Notes under the pieces: generated by a model
Database searches by the model: none
The model's input: the letters and a program-made list of their open reading frames with translations, nothing else
What the model was told of the DNA's origin: nothing
Position numbers and translations under genes: made by a program
Shown here: positions 6,060-7,452 of the stretch, one piece after another
Position numbering within the stretch: position 1 is the first letter of the stretch
How the letters are laid out: each line of letters opens with the position of its first letter
Assembly (NCBI GenBank): GCA_020048295.1
Contig: JAIFMT010000151.1
Coordinates: forward strand, 1 to 7,452
Source of the DNA: Rhodoferax sp.
Lineage (GTDB): Bacteria; Pseudomonadota; Gammaproteobacteria; Burkholderiales; Burkholderiaceae
Direction of reading: 5' to 3'
Length of the DNA: 7,452 nucleotides

Positions 6060-7070
6060 TGGCTGCCCGGGGGACACGCGCAAACCATTTGGCCCGCGCT
6101 GCTGGGGCGCAATCGTCATCGGCTGGGCGGGCTGGCGCTGCCCGCCTACCGTCGCGAGCGCTGGGCCACACCTGACGCTGACTTTATCGACCTCGATTGG
6201 ATCGACGCGGCACCCGGCCAGCCACTGCTGGTTTTATTTCACGGGCTGGAAGGCTCGTCCAGAAGTCATTACGCGCTGGCCTTTGCAGAATTTGCGCAGC
6301 AGCACAGCCTGCGCTTTGTGGTGCCGCACTTTCGCGGCTGCAGCGGCGAGCCCAACCTGGCTCCGCGCGCCTACCATTCGGGCGATTTTGAGGAGATTGG
6401 CTGGGTGCTTGAGCGCCTGCGACTGCAGCACGCTGGCCCGATTCTTGTGGTGGGCATCTCGCTGGGCGGCAATGCGCTGCTGCGCTGGGCGCAAGAAGCC
6501 GGTAGCCTGGCGCAGCGTGCGGTGACGGCACTGGCCAGCATTTCTGCCCCGCTGGACCTGGCCGCCAGTGGGCAGGCCATGGGGCGTGGCTTAAACCGGC
6601 AGGTTTATACCCGCATGTTCCTGGCCAGCATGAAGCCCCGGGCGTTGCATAAGCTGGCACGCTACCCGGGGCTGTTTTGTGCCCAGGCGATGCATGCTGC
6701 CCGCGATCTGTTTGCATTTGACAATGTTTTTACTGCACCGCTGCATGGTTTCAAGGACACCCACGACTACTGGCGGCGCGCCTCTGCCAAGCCCCGGCTG
6801 GCGCAAGTTCAGTTGCCCGCCTTGCTGGTCAATGCCTTGAATGACCCGTTTGTTCCGGCCTGCAGCCTGCCACAACCCGGTGAGGTGGGTAAACACGTGA
6901 CGCTGTGGCAACCCCGACACGGCGGGCATGTGGGTTTTGCCAGCGGCAGGCCACCCTCGCACTGGCGCACTTTGCCCGATGCGGTGGGCGGCTGGTTGCT
7001 GTCACACCTGCCAGATGCAACTGGTGTGGCCGTTGCGCCCGCCTTGGCCCGAGGCCATGCCGATGGATGA
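6039..7070 (+). CDS. YheT-type alpha/beta hydrolase (COG0429 family)
   Basis: The 343-residue protein shows the opening signature of this family, WLPGGHAQTIWPALL (8-22), then the strand and oxyanion region LVLFHGLEGSS (64-74), RFVVPHFRGCSG (92-103), the nucleophile elbow GISLGGN with S141, the acid in NALNDPF (D269), and HGGHVGF, where H294 or H297 completes the triad. The length is normal for the family. Relatives are cytoplasmic or weakly membrane-associated serine hydrolases of the ABHD1/3 type with esterase-like activity; the physiological substrate is usually unknown. I prefer ATG 6039, which has AGGA about four nt upstream and lies just before the family signature. The in-frame ATG 6018 has no ribosome binding site and would add seven residues. 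The first codons lie in the putative dispersed repeat and a strong hairpin. It is probably co-transcribed with the NTF2-like gene before it and the overlapping gene after it. Confidence 0.92.
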   Translation: MNYVASCWLPGGHAQTIWPALLGRNRHRLGGLALPAYRRERWATPDADFIDLDWIDAAPGQPLLVLFHGLEGSSRSHYALAFAEFAQQHSLRFVVPHFRGCSGEPNLAPRAYHSGDFEEIGWVLERLRLQHAGPILVVGISLGGNALLRWAQEAGSLAQRAVTALASISAPLDLAASGQAMGRGLNRQVYTRMFLASMKPRALHKLARYPGLFCAQAMHAARDLFAFDNVFTAPLHGFKDTHDYWRRASAKPRLAQVQLPALLVNALNDPFVPACSLPQPGEVGKHVTLWQPRHGGHVGFASGRPPSHWRTLPDAVGGWLLSHLPDATGVAVAPALARGHADG

Positions 7071-7452
7071 CATCGTCAGACAAGCCATGGCCAAATGGCC
7101 GCATGTGCCCGATTGCTATGGCTGGCTGGGGCTGGATGCGCGCGGCCACTGGTTCATGCGCGATGACCGGGTACAGGCCCTGGGCCACTTTGCGTGCGGC
7201 GTGCCAGGCAGCAAGGGCTCGCGCTTGCAACACGACAAATTGATCGAGTTCATTGGCCGCAACTACAGTGCTGATGCCCAGGGCCAGTGGTTTTTTCAGA
7301 ACGGCCCGCAACGCGTGTATGTGGAACTTGAAATCGCCCCGCTGGTCTGGCGCGTGCAGCCAGACTTCAGTGTGCAGGATCACATTGGCCGCGCCACCAG
7401 CGTGCAGGGCTGCCTGGTGGATGAGCAGGGCTACCTTTACCTGGTGGGCGGT
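7063..7452 (+). CDS. Conserved protein of unknown function, 3' end missing
   Basis: The first 130 codons are present and open to the edge. The protein begins MDDIVRQAMAKWPHVPDCYG and continues with WLGLDARGHWFMRD, a KLIEFIGRNY segment, GQWFFQNGPQRVYVELE and PLVWRVQPD. This pattern matches a conserved betaproteobacterial protein that I believe carries a DUF number (perhaps DUF2944), which I cannot confirm. It has no signal peptide, membrane segment or recognised catalytic motif, and is rich in aromatic residues. ATG 7063 is preferred because GAGG (7051-7054) lies eight nt before it; ATG 7057, two codons earlier, sits too close. The start overlaps the hydrolase stop by eight nt (ATGGATGA), which indicates translational coupling. 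Confidence 0.8.
   Translation, partial: MDDIVRQAMAKWPHVPDCYGWLGLDARGHWFMRDDRVQALGHFACGVPGSKGSRLQHDKLIEFIGRNYSADAQGQWFFQNGPQRVYVELEIAPLVWRVQPDFSVQDHIGRATSVQGCLVDEQGYLYLVGG

Overview
The window is GC-rich and tightly packed. Gene content and codon use point to a betaproteobacterium, probably Burkholderiales/Comamonadaceae (Rhodoferax/Polaromonas-like). This rests on the gene families and on a short dispersed element of a type I remember from that family; no database was searched.

Left two thirds, minus strand (5349 down to 1): three co-directional genes. First is a small secreted DUF1566 (Lcl C-terminal-like) protein. An 82-nt gap with a good ribosome binding site follows, then a 603-residue protein that looks like an N-terminal alpha/beta domain joined to an (alpha/alpha)-barrel of the six-hairpin type. 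Seventeen nucleotides later comes a very long gene that runs off the left edge (975 codons present, no stop). That last gene is easy to miss because it has no stop in the window. It is a fusion of a TPR-like segment, a CapA-type domain, a beta-sandwich domain and a MurF-like Mur ligase. CapA and a Mur-ligase-type amide ligase are the classic pair of poly-gamma-glutamate capsule synthesis, so the cluster probably makes or modifies an amide-linked surface or cell-wall polymer. The product cannot be read from the sequence. The Mur ligase part also holds an exact 18-residue repeat at a 63-codon interval, whose two copies differ only at synonymous positions.

Middle (5350-5550): a 201-bp divergent intergenic region serving both gene groups.

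Right third, plus strand (5551 to the right edge): an NTF2-like/SnoaL-like small protein, a YheT-type alpha/beta hydrolase with an intact Ser-Asp-His set, and the first 130 codons of a conserved protein of unknown function that overlaps the hydrolase stop. These look like an ordinary housekeeping-type operon. The 38-nt gap between the first two is filled by what looks like a dispersed repeat, which runs into the hydrolase gene and forms a hairpin over its ribosome binding site and start codon.

No rRNA, tRNA, CRISPR array, transposase or phage gene is visible.
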